64,000 nt of DNA from Actinoplanes siamensis. Lineage in GTDB: Bacteria; Actinomycetota; Actinomycetes; Mycobacteriales; Micromonosporaceae. The stretch lies in contig NZ_BOMW01000017.1 of NCBI RefSeq assembly GCF_016862395.1, positions 1 to 64,000 on the forward strand. Reading direction: 5' to 3'. The position numbers were made by a program, and so were the translations under genes. Shown piece by piece: positions 63,501 to 64,000 of the stretch. The notes beneath the pieces are model-generated. The model did not search any database and had not been told where the DNA came from. It worked only from the letters and a program-made list of their open reading frames with translations. Positions within the stretch are counted from its first letter, which is position 1. Each line of letters starts with the position of its first letter.

Positions 63501-64000
63501 TCAGCGCCTGGCGGCCGGTTCCGGAGCGACCGCCGCCGCGACCTCCAGCGCCGCCCGGCGCACATCCCCGTGCCAGCGGGTCGGGAACGCGTCGATCAAG
63601 CGCCACCCCGCCCGGTGCAGGACGCCCTGCCGCTCGATGTGCGCGTCCGGCCCTTCCGGATGCACCCCGCACAGCACGCCGGCAGCGAGTTCGGCCACCC
63701 CGACGCAGAGATCGAGGGTCCACGGCCCGACGACATAACCGGGCCGCACCGGGACGCCGAGCCGCTCCAGCTCGGCGGCGAGCCGCCCGGCCCACCCGGC
63801 CGCCCCGCCGCCGTTTCCCGGCAGGCCGCCGGCGACCGGTCGGCCGCCGGAGGCCTCTCCGGAGCCGGGCGACACCCCTGCGGACCAGCGGGGAACGGGG
63901 GGCGCGGCGGATGGCGAACGGTCGCCGGAGGCCGCGGACACCTCTGCGCGCAACGGGGACCCGGCGTAGGTCAGGTAGTCGGCGAGCAGGCCGGACGGGC
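63501..64000 (-). CDS. C-terminal part of a helicase/nuclease-like protein (partial)
   Basis: The frame is open to the window edge, so the gene starts outside; only about 166 residues are visible. GLLADYLTYAGSP near the edge is followed by a Gly/Ser/Pro-rich insert, then a restriction-like fold: AAELERLGVPVRPGYVVGPWTLDLCVG, LCGVHPEGPDAHIERQGVL, and GWRLIDAFPTRWHGD. This order resembles the Vsr/DUF559-like C-terminal domain of actinobacterial superfamily I helicase proteins. The acidic and Lys residues of a nuclease site are incomplete, so activity is doubtful. The assignment is moderate at best. Confidence 0.6.
   Translation of the reverse strand, partial: PSGLLADYLTYAGSPLRAEVSAASGDRSPSAAPPVPRWSAGVSPGSGEASGGRPVAGGLPGNGGGAAGWAGRLAAELERLGVPVRPGYVVGPWTLDLCVGVAELAAGVLCGVHPEGPDAHIERQGVLHRAGWRLIDAFPTRWHGDVRRAALEVAAAVAPEPAARR

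Noticed and set aside
1..64000. tRNA, rRNA, CRISPR array, IS element or integrase
   Set aside because: No cloverleaf-like T-loop, regularly spaced repeats, transposase motif or integrase motif was found on reading both strands by eye; short degenerate cases could be missed.

Overview
The window is high-GC DNA from a filamentous actinobacterium. Very high GC at third codon positions, frequent GTG/TTG starts, SARP, ROK and WD40/STAND proteins and a dense set of exported enzymes all fit the Micromonosporaceae (an Actinoplanes-like genome). That placement is inferred from style; no rRNA or tRNA gene is present to confirm it. I support about 50 protein genes, one decayed regulator, many hairpin terminators and an unusually clear set of palindromic operators. 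I see no CRISPR array, IS element, integrase, phage module or replication origin.

Region by region. 1-2.4 kb: the end of an unseen gene, a small DUF6059-like protein, an alpha/beta hydrolase and a cytochrome P450, perhaps the edge of a biosynthetic cluster. 2.4-12.4 kb: a GGDEF-EAL membrane protein, a divergent pair of exported DUF4360 proteins, an exported propeller-like protein, a class A beta-lactamase lipoprotein, an AbrB-type membrane protein and an exported WD40 protein. 11.7-13.6 kb: a TetR repressor divergent from an FAD monooxygenase, with three identical-format operators. 13.7-20.3 kb: an exported protein, a membrane-anchored SARP, an SPW-repeat protein, a small protein with a paralogue further on, and two luciferase-like oxidoreductases. 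20.4-23.2 kb: pectin degradation (pectinesterase and PL11 lyase). 23.4-25 kb: an exported S33 peptidase. 25.0-28.0 kb: a four-gene operon of XRE regulator, ImmA/IrrE peptidase, MAB_1171c-type membrane protein and methyltransferase, behind three 15-bp operators. 28.4-40.3 kb: exported hydrolases, a headless TetR fragment, a polysaccharide deacetylase with a Thr-repeat tail, a giant HTH-STAND-WD40 protein and a divergent exported protein.

40.4-49.2 kb is a glycan-use locus: GH92 mannosidase, GH1 glucosidase, a sugar ABC importer (no ATPase here) and a LacI regulator with matching operators. 49.4-59.5 kb has a DUF4352-like membrane protein, a ROK regulator beside a GH46 chitosanase, a membrane-anchored Mrr-type nuclease next to LexA, a GH6-CBM2 cellulase behind a perfect CebR-type box, and a trypsin-like protease with an altered active site. 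58.3-63.4 kb has a PucR regulator divergent from a fused class II aldolase/class III aminotransferase and an FGGY kinase, which look like one catabolic unit. The window ends inside a gene whose visible part resembles the C-terminus of a helicase/nuclease.

Together the genes describe a soil saprophyte that secretes enzymes for pectin, mannan/beta-glucoside, chitosan and cellulose, each set apparently under its own local repressor or operator. The best candidates for undescribed biology are the XRE/ImmA/MAB_1171c/methyltransferase operon, the aldolase-aminotransferase fusion with its kinase, the CadC-like membrane SARP, and the Thr-repeat tail of the polysaccharide deacetylase.
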